This document shows, in pieces, positions 54,044 through 63,308 of a stretch of DNA of 64,000 bases. Below the pieces are notes generated by a model. That model was not told the origin of the DNA and did not search any database. It worked only from the letters and a program-made list of their open reading frames with translations. The stretch spans positions 62,001 through 126,000 of the forward strand of contig NZ_JAUSTK010000002.1 in NCBI RefSeq assembly GCF_030812855.1. The letters run 5' to 3'. The translations under genes were made by a program, and so were the position numbers. Positions within the stretch are counted from its first letter, which is position 1. Each line of letters begins with the position of its first letter. Source of the stretch: Paenibacillus wynnii (GTDB lineage: Bacteria > Bacillota > Bacilli > Paenibacillales > Paenibacillaceae).

Positions 54044-54946
54044 TTAGGAGCGCGCCCAAGTCAGGCTATATATATCGGAACTAAAACTGCAAGCCTCAGT
54101 CATTTGTCGAACGGAATCAGCACATGCTCTAATCGTACTCCCGGTGGTATAGATATCATCCACAATAATAATACGTACAGGACGTGTGTGCTTGGTGTCG
54201 TGTACGGCCGAATCAATAGAAACTGCAGGTAGAGATAAAGCATCTGTAATTTCCATTAACCAATTAGAATAATTCTCAATTATAGAAGTATTTGGCCCAA
54301 AGGCATGCTTCATATTAGTTAGGCGCTCCGCACGGCCCTTGAAGCTTTGCTTATCAGTATGGTGTGTACGTACCAGCAGAGGAAGTACCGGAATCCCCGT
54401 CCGCCAAGACAGCTCGGCTGCAAGCCGTTCGGCCTGATTGAACCCCCTTTCAACCAAACGCGGCTCACTTACCGGAACAGGGACTAGCAGGTCTGCTTTC
54501 CATGAAACAGTGGATGTAGATCGGCGAAAAGGAAATGCTGAACGCGGACGAATGAATGCATTTTGATAAACAGCGTCTTCATGTTGTACTTTTAGCATTT
54601 GATACGCTTTTTCAAGCATTAATCCTAATAAAGGAGCATATCGCTCATTACCACGATATTTATACCGACCTAACCAATCACGCATCACACTGTTGTAAGC
54701 CACTGCGCTCCTGTTATATAGGATGTGTGATGGTTCTCCTCCGCGAGAACAATCTGGACAACCCACATGTCTTCCGCATTTTGGACAGCGAGGAGTCCTA
54801 ATCCATGGAATAATCGCTGCACAATTCACACAAAGGACTGGTGAAAGTGATGATGCCCTCCCTTGCTTCCCGCAGGCTAGGCACTCTGAAGAAGAGGAAG
54901 ATAGCAGCGAAAGAAAGGAATTAAGCCATTCAGGCTTAGAAGTCAT
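54044..54946 (-). CDS. comFC: ComFC-like phosphoribosyltransferase family protein
   Basis: A 300-residue protein, longer than B. subtilis ComFC. An N-terminal zinc module (CLACGKQ...CVNC, CPKCGRHVGCPDC) precedes a PRTase domain with the PRPP loop IIIVDDIYTTGSTI. Needed for efficient DNA uptake in competence, with ComFA. Its start overlaps the comFA stop codon by four bases. Confidence 0.9.
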   Translation of the reverse strand: MTSKPEWLNSFLSLLSSSSSECLACGKQGRASSLSPVLCVNCAAIIPWIRTPRCPKCGRHVGCPDCSRGGEPSHILYNRSAVAYNSVMRDWLGRYKYRGNERYAPLLGLMLEKAYQMLKVQHEDAVYQNAFIRPRSAFPFRRSTSTVSWKADLLVPVPVSEPRLVERGFNQAERLAAELSWRTGIPVLPLLVRTHHTDKQSFKGRAERLTNMKHAFGPNTSIIENYSNWLMEITDALSLPAVSIDSAVHDTKHTRPVRIIIVDDIYTTGSTIRACADSVRQMTEACSFSSDIYSLTWARS

Positions 54947-56994
54947 AGGAGAGGCTCCTTTCTCAGGTGCCCTTTTCGCTTAGCCATTCTATTCATGGTC
55001 CTTATCTGGGAAATCGCACTGCGCTGGGGACGACTCCAGTGGGGAGAAGCAAATACGACAATGCCCGCAGGGTCATCCTTCGAACGCCCCGCCCGGCCTG
55101 CCATCTGAACCAAGGAAGCCTCATCAAAAAGGCTGTTGTCCGCATCCAAAATAATAACGTCACTTCGGGGAATGGTAACCCCTCGCTCCAGAATAGTTGT
55201 AGTAACTAATAATGAGATCTCCCGGTTGCGGAAGGCTTTCACTTTATCAGCCCTTGCAGGGTCTTGCGAGGATGTCCCTGCAACTACAACGCCGGGGAGA
55301 TTGCGGCGAAGAATAGGCAGCAGCGGCTCGATGTGAGCAATTCGGGATACAAACATAAAAATCTGTGCATTCCTCGCCAGTGATCTGCTTATCGCTTGCA
55401 GTAACCGTTTTGGTAATACGCGACGCTTCAAGCAGACAAATAGAGGAGGAATAGTAAGATGTTTCGGCACGGGTAGAGGATGCCCATGGAAGCGGACAGG
55501 AACTCTGGCGTGGGCTAGTTGGCTTTTTCTTACTTGTTGCTGCAGTTCCTTCGGTGGTGTCGCCGAGAGGTAGATGAAGGTGCCGTCCCTTTTGCAAGCT
55601 TGCTCAGCGGCATGTGCCAGCATGGGATCATTATGGTACGGGTAAGCATCCAGCTCATCAATAATTACGAGATCGAAGCTCTGATAGAAGCGAACCAGCT
55701 GATGGGTGGTTGCCAAGGCCAGCCGCCCCCCGATCCATCGGTCGGGGCTGCCGCCGTACAACACGGCGAGGGTCTCCGCCGGGAAAGCCTTTGTGAGCCT
55801 CGGCGCCAGCTCCAGCACGACATCGCGTCGCGGTGTCGCTACGAGTGCGCGGCCTCCGGCGGCGAGCACTGCCTCCAGGAGCGGGAAGATCATCTCTGTC
55901 TTCCCGGCTCCCGTCACCGCCCAGAGCAGGAACCGCTCTGGGCAAGGGTCGGCGGAGCGCTTGCGCGGCTCCGCCATGAAGCCCAGCGCAGCGCCGGCGG
56001 CCTCCGCCTGCGCCGCGCTAAGACCCCACCGGCGTGCCGCCGCGGTGGGGTCGGGTACGGCCCTGCTGCGCAGCAGGGCCGATGGAAGCGCTGCGCTGCG
56101 CAGCAGCAGCGCACAAGCACGGCCGCGCCCGAGTGCGAGGCAGGCCTCGCAATAGGCGCAAGCCGAAAGCCCGCACGCGGCGCAGGCCGTGCGGGCGGTT
56201 ACGGCGCTGCCGCAGCGCTGGCAGCGCGGGAGTGCGCGGCGGCGTGCAGCGCCGCGCCAGCCCAAGCGCCGTGCCACGGCGCTTGCCCACACCAGACCGC
56301 CAGCAGCGAAACTTAGCTGGCGGTCTCCCCGGCGAGCCGCCGCTGCGCGAGGGTGCGGCGGCCCCGCCATAACGGCGGCTTCAAGCTTCAGCCGCCCCTT
56401 CAAATGAGCGAGCTGAGCCGCGCTGCGCCAATGCTCTGTAAGCGTCGGATAATGCTCACTCAACAGCGCCATCAGCTCCGTTTCCAGTAAGGAACGTCCG
56501 TTTACCAGCTCTGACAGCATATCAGCCTCGTATTCCAGCTGTTCTTCTCTAGCCCAGCCGGATAATTCATAAGCTCCAGTTCCAGCTTCGGCCAAACCTC
56601 TTTCAGAGTAAGCTTCGTTATACACTCTGATCGAATCTCCCTCTCTTTCGTTAAGATTATCTTTTATTCCTATTGGAGCTACTATCGCTTTTCCATGCCT
56701 AACCTCCCCTTCCGCGCCCCGCTCTTCTTTAAGTACTTCTTTTACATAGCGGTCCCAAAAATCAGCCCCCCAATGCTGCATTTCGATAGGATGCACAAAG
56801 CTATCGCGCAGCTTCACTGCCCACCCAAGCGGCATGGAGGTTGAGAGAATAACCATTTTTCCAGTCATTGCAACATCATCTACTTTAACTCGTTTGTACT
56901 TTCCACTCCACCAGGCGATATCTATCTGTAAATCCACTGAGATCCGCACACTCCAAATTCCTTTATGGTTTACCGCATACACAGCTGCTTTCAT
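54943..56994 (-). CDS. comFA: ComFA-like DEAD-box ATPase for DNA uptake
   Basis: About 683 residues from the ATG at 56994, which has AGGAGG 6 nt upstream. A four-cysteine zinc finger (CQRCG...CAACG..ACAYC, about residues 255-280) precedes a helicase core with Walker A AVTGAGKTE, DELD, SATPP and MAGRAGRS motifs. It powers single-strand DNA transport with ComEC and ComFC. The first ~210 residues are extra compared with B. subtilis ComFA (463 aa). The coding stretch 55700-56400 is extremely GC-rich, with Ala/Arg-rich low-complexity protein, unlike the rest of the gene. Confidence 0.88.
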   Translation of the reverse strand: MKAAVYAVNHKGIWSVRISVDLQIDIAWWSGKYKRVKVDDVAMTGKMVILSTSMPLGWAVKLRDSFVHPIEMQHWGADFWDRYVKEVLKEERGAEGEVRHGKAIVAPIGIKDNLNEREGDSIRVYNEAYSERGLAEAGTGAYELSGWAREEQLEYEADMLSELVNGRSLLETELMALLSEHYPTLTEHWRSAAQLAHLKGRLKLEAAVMAGPPHPRAAAARRGDRQLSFAAGGLVWASAVARRLGWRGAARRRALPRCQRCGSAVTARTACAACGLSACAYCEACLALGRGRACALLLRSAALPSALLRSRAVPDPTAAARRWGLSAAQAEAAGAALGFMAEPRKRSADPCPERFLLWAVTGAGKTEMIFPLLEAVLAAGGRALVATPRRDVVLELAPRLTKAFPAETLAVLYGGSPDRWIGGRLALATTHQLVRFYQSFDLVIIDELDAYPYHNDPMLAHAAEQACKRDGTFIYLSATPPKELQQQVRKSQLAHARVPVRFHGHPLPVPKHLTIPPLFVCLKRRVLPKRLLQAISRSLARNAQIFMFVSRIAHIEPLLPILRRNLPGVVVAGTSSQDPARADKVKAFRNREISLLVTTTILERGVTIPRSDVIILDADNSLFDEASLVQMAGRAGRSKDDPAGIVVFASPHWSRPQRSAISQIRTMNRMAKRKGHLRKEPLL

Positions 56995-57059
56995 ACTTGT
57001 CCTCCTTCTTGAATACAAACTTACTCAGATCATTTGAACGCTGAAGCTTCGGCCAATAT

Positions 57060-57226
57060 TGTATAAAATACAGCTTTATTCACCGTTTCCACGCTAAAAT
57101 CAATCTTTACTGTACAGAATGCAGCTTTTAGTCTGTGTTACTGTAATATCTGGATAAAATCCTGCATTTAGTGCAACAATGCCACTAAATTTCACTCTTT
57201 CCTGCTACAAAGTTGTATTAAATACA
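57060..57226. repeat. Four-palindrome cassette (spacing 51/52/51)
   Basis: In the comFA upstream gap (56995-57406), cores matching TGYAY-NNN-RTRCA are centred at 57066, 57117, 57169 and 57220. The middle spacing is 52 instead of 62 bp, one helical turn shorter. No coding potential is visible. Confidence 0.78.
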
Positions 57227-57346
57227 CTATTTATCAGCGGGTTGAGCTTTAGCAAAACATTCTAATCCCGGGCGAGTATAGTAAAGTCGGCAACCGTTGT
57301 CTGCTTTTAAATTATTGAGCTATTTCCCACTGACCTTGCGAAAACG

Positions 57347-57384
57347 CAAAAAAGCACACTTCTCCTTCACTGGAGAGTGTGCTT
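57347..57384 (-). terminator. Terminator after the small membrane-anchored gene
   Basis: AAGCACACTCTCC / GGAGAAGTGTGCTT stem and TTTTT on the minus strand, 23 nt past the stop codon. Confidence 0.88.
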
Positions 57385-57406
57385 CACCCGTTGCTTACAT
57401 ATGATC

Positions 57407-57868
57407 TTATATTCCACCAGGCTTTGATCCGTATCCCCTACTTCCCAGGTCCTGAATAAATGGCAGTGGGAATAGCCCCTCGAACAATCGCAAATCAATG
57501 GTAATTTCTTGCTCTAGCCAAGGGTTGCCATGCCTCTGTTCTATACTCCGCTCTTCCAAGTGTCCGAGCGCCGCTACTTCAAGGGAGCATCCGCTCTGCT
57601 TCATTTTCATGACAAGAAGTAGTGTATCGTCATCGGAATTTTCATCCATACAGGTTATACGCAACCGCTTTCCTGTAAGGAAGGAATGCAGCGTGAGCGC
57701 ACGAACGTACCACTCAATAACAGTTTCATGGTTCCGGGTAATGAGAATATAATGAATCCACTCCCCGGATCTTGGGGATTTCCGCATTTTCTCCCGGATG
57801 TGCAGCAGGTGAACAAAAACGACCGCTGAAGCATACACGACTACAATCCATATTAATTGGGCTGCCAT
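57407..57868 (-). CDS. Small membrane-anchored protein, glycosyltransferase-A-like fragment
   Basis: About 153 residues from the ATG at 57868, with GGAGGTG 7-9 nt upstream. A single N-terminal membrane helix (about 4-24) precedes one alpha/beta unit. The stretch ILITRNHETVIEWYVRAL then RLRITCMDENSDDDT looks like the first Rossmann half of a family 2 glycosyltransferase (start strand, N-x-E, then a D/E-x-S-x-D-x-T motif). The catalytic second half is absent, so an enzyme is unlikely. I do not recognise a named family. It takes the place that degV has in B. subtilis, between comFA and degU. Confidence 0.65.
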   Translation of the reverse strand: MAAQLIWIVVVYASAVVFVHLLHIREKMRKSPRSGEWIHYILITRNHETVIEWYVRALTLHSFLTGKRLRITCMDENSDDDTLLLVMKMKQSGCSLEVAALGHLEERSIEQRHGNPWLEQEITIDLRLFEGLFPLPFIQDLGSRGYGSKPGGI

Positions 57869-57982
57869 GGAGATGCACCTCCTCTGTATACCGACAATAT
57901 ATGCCGGTGACAAAAGGTCGGTGACTGCCCAGTCCTTTCGCTTGAAAGAACCCTCAGTATATGTACAGTTGCCAGTTGTGTT

Positions 57983-58705
57983 TTACAACGTTACCCAGCC
58001 AAACTTGATCGAGTTAATTACGGCTTGAGTACGGTCATCCACTTCCATTTTTTGCAGAATGCTACTCACATGGTTTTTGACTGTTTTTTCACTGATGAAC
58101 AGATATTCACCAATCATCTTGTTACTTTTACCCTCTGCCATCAACCGAAGGACTTCTGCTTCCCGCCGGGTAAGAGGGTTATTGTCACCAGCGATAAATT
58201 TCACACCGGCTTCTTTCACTACGGTCTCGGCCATAGCGCCTGTCTCGTTCAAATAGGTCATTCTACGAAGCTGGTTAATCAGCTTCCCTGTTACCTTGGG
58301 ATGAATAAAGGCATGACCTTGGCAAACCGAACGGATCGCATTAATGAGCGACTCAGCTTCCATATCCTTCAGCAAATATCCATTGGCACCTTTACGCAGT
58401 GTCTCAAATACATAACTCTCATCGTCGTGAATCGATAATATAATAACCTTGATATCCGGGAACATTTCCCGCAGCTTTTGCGTAGCTTCCACGCCGTTCT
58501 CGATCGGCATATTGATATCCATTAGTACAATGTCCGGCTTAGTGACATTACAGAACTCAAGAACCTGAATGCCATCCCCGCATTCACCGATGACCTCAAT
58601 ATCGTCCTCCATATTCAAAATGCGTTTAAGTCCTTCACGAAAAAGCTGGTGATCATCCGCTAAAAGTACTTTAATAGACGTCTTTTCAGAGCTTTGATTC
58701 TCCAT
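57983..58705 (-). CDS. degU: Response regulator DegU
   Basis: About 240 residues from the ATG at 58705 ([20 protein letters not shown]), 7 nt after AAAGGAG. It has a receiver domain ([10 protein letters not shown]; phosphorylated Asp in [10 protein letters not shown]) and a LuxR/NarL helix-turn-helix ([25 protein letters not shown], seen in part). It controls exoenzymes, competence and motility. Starts 4 nt after degS stops. Confidence 0.93.
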   Translation of the reverse strand: MENQSSEKTSIKVLLADDHQLFREGLKRILNMEDDIEVIGECGDGIQVLEFCNVTKPDIVLMDINMPIENGVEATQKLREMFPDIKVIILSIHDDESYVFETLRKGANGYLLKDMEAESLINAIRSVCQGHAFIHPKVTGKLINQLRRMTYLNETGAMAETVVKEAGVKFIAGDNNPLTRREAEVLRLMAEGKSNKMIGEYLFISEKTVKNHVSSILQKMEVDDRTQAVINSIKFGWVTL

Positions 58706-58709
58706 TACA

Positions 58710-59885
58710 TTACTCCTTTCCCTTATCCACATTCGTTGGAATATGGATTACGACTGATGTGCCTTGATTCTCTGCTGATTCAATTTCCATTCTTCCTTCC
58801 AGTAGTTCTACGCGCTCGCGCATCCCTACCAGTCCGAAGCTTTCACGGCTGCTTTGTTCATTTTTGATTTTCTGTACATTAAAGCCCAAACCATTATCTT
58901 TAACGACGATTTTGATTAACTGTGCTTGAAATGTAATCTCTACTAACACGTAACTTGGGTATGCATGTTTCGCTGCGTTAGACAGTGCTTCTTGAACCAG
59001 GCGGAATACGGCAGCCTCCATCGCTGATGAGAGCCGATGCTCCTTACCTCTTGTCTCAAAAGCGGTTCGAATCTTTGTCTTGTCTTCATAGTCATGCACA
59101 TACTTTCGCAATGTCGGAATTAGTCCCAAGTCGTCGAGAGCCATTGGACGCAAATTAAAAATAACTTTGCGCATTTCTTCGAGGCTGAAACGAACCTGCC
59201 CTTTCAAATCTACTATTTCGTGCTGCACTAGTCCAAATTCCTGCTTTAACAGCATTCTTTCCACAATTTCCGTCCTAAGGACTAGATTTGCGAGCATTTG
59301 GGCGGGACCATCGTGAATTTCCCGGGCGATTCGCTTACGTTCCTCTTCCTGAGCCAGAATAATTTTTAGTCCAATCATCTGTCTGTTCTTTGCGGATTCG
59401 ACAATACGGGTCACTTGTCCCAATTCTCCAGACAAATATTCCACGACTACACTCATTTGTGACCCTATGGATTCCGCACGCTCCACGGAGTTCTCCACAC
59501 TGCGAACACGCATTTGCAGTTCATCCCGCCGACTTCGGAGGTATGCTTCCCTTTCCCGGGTCATCATCAACTCCAGTTGAAGCTCAGTAGCTTTCTCATA
59601 AGCAATACGTATATCCTTTTCGGAATAGCGGACAAAATCACGGCTAACTTCCGTTAGCCGAATCCGGGAGCGATGATAATTAAGCTCCAGTTTGTCTACC
59701 TTTTGCAATGTTTCTTCCGTTTCTTCCATCACCCGCTTCAGTTCCCTGGTAAGCGCAGCAAGCTCGTCACGAGCGACCTGCAAAATTTCAAAGATCTGAT
59801 ATTTGCTGCTCTCCATTACCTCTATGGTGTTTTTTATGACGCGGTCAATCGCATCAGCTTGAAATTCCACGGATGAATGCCTCAT
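58710..59885 (-). CDS. degS: Cytosolic sensor histidine kinase DegS
   Basis: A 391-residue HisKA_3 kinase without membrane segments. An N-terminal DegS sensor coiled coil (about 20-170), H-box REIHDGPAQML (phosphorylated His about residue 191) and an ATPase domain with NGLGFN and SFGLVGMRERV. Partner of DegU. The gene begins only 42 nt after the phosphodiester glycosidase gene ends, with a small AAAGGC/GCCTTT hairpin between and no clear T run. Some read-through from the upstream surface-protein gene is possible. Confidence 0.93.
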   Translation of the reverse strand: MRHSSVEFQADAIDRVIKNTIEVMESSKYQIFEILQVARDELAALTRELKRVMEETEETLQKVDKLELNYHRSRIRLTEVSRDFVRYSEKDIRIAYEKATELQLELMMTREREAYLRSRRDELQMRVRSVENSVERAESIGSQMSVVVEYLSGELGQVTRIVESAKNRQMIGLKIILAQEEERKRIAREIHDGPAQMLANLVLRTEIVERMLLKQEFGLVQHEIVDLKGQVRFSLEEMRKVIFNLRPMALDDLGLIPTLRKYVHDYEDKTKIRTAFETRGKEHRLSSAMEAAVFRLVQEALSNAAKHAYPSYVLVEITFQAQLIKIVVKDNGLGFNVQKIKNEQSSRESFGLVGMRERVELLEGRMEIESAENQGTSVVIHIPTNVDKGKE

Positions 59886-59927
59886 TTCTATCCAATCTAA
59901 TTAAAGGCTTGCCTTTATATTAACATA

Positions 59928-62630
59928 TCATGATTCGATAGTTACGGTCTTCGTTTTCTGTTCCCATTTTACGGTCAATCCCAACTGTTCTGAGACTAAT
60001 CGAAGTGGCACTAAAGTCCTACCTTGTTGTAATAAAGGTGCTACTTCAGCACTTTTCCGCATGCCGTTAAGCAGGAAATCTTTCTTGCCCAATGTTAGAT
60101 CAAGAACCTTGGAACCACGAAGAATCATTATTTTCTTGGTAAGTGCATCCCAGGAAGCACTTCCACCAAAGGCATCAAGCACATATTTTATAGGTACGTA
60201 TGTGGTTCCATCCTTCATGATAGGAGCCACTTCAATCGCTTTCTTCGTGCCGCTCACCATCATAGATTTTTGTCCGATCGTCATAGAAACGGATGCTGTA
60301 GGCAGCCCTGCATCACTAGAAAGTGATGGCATTATAAAAGAGAGATTATCAAAGGATACCATACCCGTCTTGGCACGTTCATCCTGTCCCTCTTCCACGT
60401 TCACTACGTACAGACGTTTCAGCGAAGCCGGGAATTTAATGTTATAACCTGATAAATCAATATTAAGGTTCTTCCAACCGTTCCAGTCAATGATCTTCGC
60501 CAGGTCTACGTAAACTGTTGCTCCGGTATTATCTACCAATTCAGCCCGCAACCAGTTCAAACTCATGTCACCCATTACATCTACCGACATGGAGGTGGCT
60601 GCTGCCGGAATCGCTTTGCCTGTCGTTCCATTAAGCTGAGCGTAGGCGTACATTTTCCCGCTGCCTGCTGTCATGTCATAATTCAGACTCAATACCTTGG
60701 AACCTGCGCGATCAGCGCTGCCTGCGGTCACAGTCGCTGTACCTGTTACTCCGGCCGCATTCGTTGTAAATGCAAGCGGATAGGTTACATTCTCAAAATT
60801 CTCCCAAGGGGTAGCTGCACCTGTAGAGAGAACAACGCCGGTGCTAAATCCGTCATAACGGGCAATAGCATAGCCAGTCGTCACACCGGAATTGACTGAG
60901 TCAACTGTAAGCTTGCCGTCCTGTATGCTGCCTTTGAATCCAACAAACTCCCACTTCAAGGATGAATTTGGTACGGGTATGTTGATTCCGCTTTTTGTAA
61001 CGGCTGTAACAGGAACAGAAATGGAACTCCCGGCTGTCAAGGGACCTGTAGCTGTGCCTAGTGTCAGGCTGGTGATATCATCTCCTCCAAGAACAGTTAC
61101 ATTCGTAGAAGCACTCGCGGCTCCGCTGACAGCCTTCAGAGTGACTATACCAGGCTTCACCGCTGTCGCTTGTCCAGCCTTTACAGTCACGCTTCCCCCA
61201 CTCGAAGACCAAGCAGGATTGCCCGCAGCTACATCTATCGGATTATAGTAGGTATCATAGCCTTTTAAAGAATAAGCAGCCTGTTGTCCGATCAGAAGTA
61301 CTGGACTGCCGCTGATTTTGATTCCTTTCACTTCACCTTGCGGTGCAGTCGTATAGATCCCCAGGCCATTTACGACGCTCCGCTGCTCAGTTCCATACTC
61401 CGTATTAAAAGTAAGCTGTGTGGACATTTCTGCGAGCGGCCGATCAACCATAGTTGTAGAGCCGCCGCCATCTAGATTCAACCCTTTCCAGACACCGATA
61501 TTTGTCATGAAAGACTGCAGTTCAGTCATTGATAACCCCGAGCTGTTACTGTTCTTCTCTGCAGCAATAACATAGACGTAACGGCCGTCCTGAGAATAAC
61601 CTAAAGCCGTGCGCGCACGGTATCCTCCAATACTGGTGACTGAACGGGAGAACGTAGCGGCTTGACCGTTATTTACAAGAATAGTATGGCCCCCGATCAT
61701 CATTTGCAGACTGGCAGGGTCTATCGACTGCTGTGTAGTTTTGGAGACTAATGAGTATGAAGTTTCTAGAGCCTGTCCAACTACCATATGAGCAGTGACA
61801 TACTGTGCAGCCAATCCGTGTGCCCGCAAAATATATGCACCCTTAGGCACAGCCATAGGCAGTGCTGCGTTTGCCGAGATCTGTGTGATGATGCCGTTTT
61901 CTACTAGAACCTCTGTGGGAGTGGTTGAGCTGTTTTTAGGCCGTTGAAGTGCCGTCCACGCATCCGTATAGATATATAAGGCATGGGCATGACTGTATGT
62001 AGAAGTGCCGCCCTCCGGGTTGTATGCGCTTTTGTTGATGCCAGCTAAAGGATATTGGGCACCGTCCATAGCCGTTGCCATCCCTTCAAAGGAGAACTCA
62101 TCAATGACAGGCTTTCTGTCCTTCGTCAGAGCAAAAGCATACATGCCGTTCAGCTGCGAGGGTGTTGACATCACTATTCCAGAGGATACTTGGCCGCCAA
62201 TCGGCGCTCCTTCTGCACTTGTATTGAAGTAATCACCATTTACTGCAGCTACGGCTCCGGTCTCTTTAGCCATCCCGCCCGTACTCTGACGCGTAGTCAG
62301 TGTACCGCCTTTGCCTGTCATGACATCCAAAGAAACAAACGGATTATTCAAATCGACACGAATTACGTCTGCCAAACCGGAAACATTCTTCCCTGCACGT
62401 GCAGCCGTAAACTTATATTTCATCATGATGGCACCGGAAGTAATCACTTCCTCACCCAGCTTAGTCACTGAAAAAGCAGAATCTGCCGCCTCTGCAATCG
62501 ATGCGGAGCCCTGTCCAAATAGCAACATTCCTTCACTACCGACAACAGGCATGATCCATAGCACTCCCGCTAGCGAAGCAGCTATCCACTTCTTGGTGCT
62601 GGACATCTTATTAGTAGAGATTTTATCCAT
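59928..62630 (-). CDS. Exported phosphodiester glycosidase (NAGPA family) with stalk domain
   Basis: A 900-residue protein. Signal peptide (about 13-48), then the NAGPA/DUF2233 catalytic domain (about 60-430) with VNGDYFN and LNLDGGGSTTMV. Ig-like or carbohydrate-binding beta modules follow (about 435-775), and a C-terminal copper-amine-oxidase-N-like stalk domain ends the protein (about 785-900; two VPIKYV/VPLRLV repeats). The family cleaves GlcNAc-1-phosphodiesters, so wall teichoic acids or exopolysaccharide are plausible substrates (inference). In Paenibacillaceae such stalk domains are frequent on surface proteins. Confidence 0.85.
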   Translation of the reverse strand: MDKISTNKMSSTKKWIAASLAGVLWIMPVVGSEGMLLFGQGSASIAEAADSAFSVTKLGEEVITSGAIMMKYKFTAARAGKNVSGLADVIRVDLNNPFVSLDVMTGKGGTLTTRQSTGGMAKETGAVAAVNGDYFNTSAEGAPIGGQVSSGIVMSTPSQLNGMYAFALTKDRKPVIDEFSFEGMATAMDGAQYPLAGINKSAYNPEGGTSTYSHAHALYIYTDAWTALQRPKNSSTTPTEVLVENGIITQISANAALPMAVPKGAYILRAHGLAAQYVTAHMVVGQALETSYSLVSKTTQQSIDPASLQMMIGGHTILVNNGQAATFSRSVTSIGGYRARTALGYSQDGRYVYVIAAEKNSNSSGLSMTELQSFMTNIGVWKGLNLDGGGSTTMVDRPLAEMSTQLTFNTEYGTEQRSVVNGLGIYTTAPQGEVKGIKISGSPVLLIGQQAAYSLKGYDTYYNPIDVAAGNPAWSSSGGSVTVKAGQATAVKPGIVTLKAVSGAASASTNVTVLGGDDITSLTLGTATGPLTAGSSISVPVTAVTKSGINIPVPNSSLKWEFVGFKGSIQDGKLTVDSVNSGVTTGYAIARYDGFSTGVVLSTGAATPWENFENVTYPLAFTTNAAGVTGTATVTAGSADRAGSKVLSLNYDMTAGSGKMYAYAQLNGTTGKAIPAAATSMSVDVMGDMSLNWLRAELVDNTGATVYVDLAKIIDWNGWKNLNIDLSGYNIKFPASLKRLYVVNVEEGQDERAKTGMVSFDNLSFIMPSLSSDAGLPTASVSMTIGQKSMMVSGTKKAIEVAPIMKDGTTYVPIKYVLDAFGGSASWDALTKKIMILRGSKVLDLTLGKKDFLLNGMRKSAEVAPLLQQGRTLVPLRLVSEQLGLTVKWEQKTKTVTIES

Positions 62631-62826
62631 TTAAACGTAACTCTCCCATCACATTACTTTCCTCTGGAGGTTTCTTCAGAGCCTGGAATTTAGAATCTAT
62701 TTTCCCAGTACACTTTTAATAGACTGAATTTTAGAGGAAAAGTTGCGAAGAATAAGAGATTAGTAGAATGAATAGCTCGACCTTTTTAACCTGGTAGCTG
62801 GTTAATGGTCGGAGCTCCGATGAATA

Positions 62827-62969
62827 TTGGACTTCCGATCGCTGTTATTCGTGGATTCCCTGATTTGAACCGCTCCCCGCGGTAGGAATCCCCGATAAGC
62901 CTATGCTTTCGAAGCTAGCTTTCCTACGGAAAGCTTTCGGGCGAGCGCTACGCTTCTACAGTTCCAAAA
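62827..62969 (-). repeat. Copy B of the ~142-bp structured repeat
   Basis: Closely similar to 38091-38232 in the same orientation relative to the next gene. It lies 74 nt downstream of a terminator and 196 nt upstream of the glycosidase gene. The inner stem reads ACCGC/GCGGT with a different loop, and the outer stem GGATTCC/GGAATCC has one more pair than copy A. Confidence 0.8.
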
Positions 62970-63042
62970 TTCCTCTCCGTCCTCCTAAAACCAGCAACAA
63001 GGCTATAGTGAACGCTCAGCTATTCACTAGAGGGGACAGGGC

Positions 63043-63085
63043 AAAAAGAAAGCCCGAACTCCTTAACATTGGAGTCCGGGCTTAT
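63043..63085 (-). terminator. Terminator downstream of the SLH protein gene
   Basis: AAGCCCGGACTCC / GGAGTTCGGGCTT stem followed by TCTTTTT on the minus strand, about 220 nt past the stop codon. Confidence 0.82.
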
Positions 63086-63106
63086 TTATGGGTAGCACAA
63101 TGTAAT

Positions 63107-63283
63107 TGCATTTCATACATCTATTTCAACATACATTGCCAGAATACTACGGATAAGTGTATAAAATACACTTAAAATCCGAGAAATTGCCAATTTAGAC
63201 TCATTCCCCTTCATATAGTTGCACAGAATACACTTAAAGTGACTTTCAGCTACAAAAACCATCTTTTAATTGTATAAAGTGCA
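63107..63283. repeat. Four-palindrome cassette (spacing 51/62/51)
   Basis: Cores matching TGYAY-NNN-RTRCA are centred at 63113, 63164, 63226 and 63277 between the SLH gene and its terminator. All four fit the consensus, and the spacing is the same as at 1.85 kb. Confidence 0.82.
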
Positions 63284-63308
63284 ACTAAGTGTGTTCATGT
63301 AACCCAAC

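Noticed and set aside
55519-56407. Long plus-strand open frames opposite comFA
   Set aside because: They lie in GC-rich, Ala/Arg-rich sequence where stops are rare, have no domain-like content, and the minus strand encodes clear helicase motifs.
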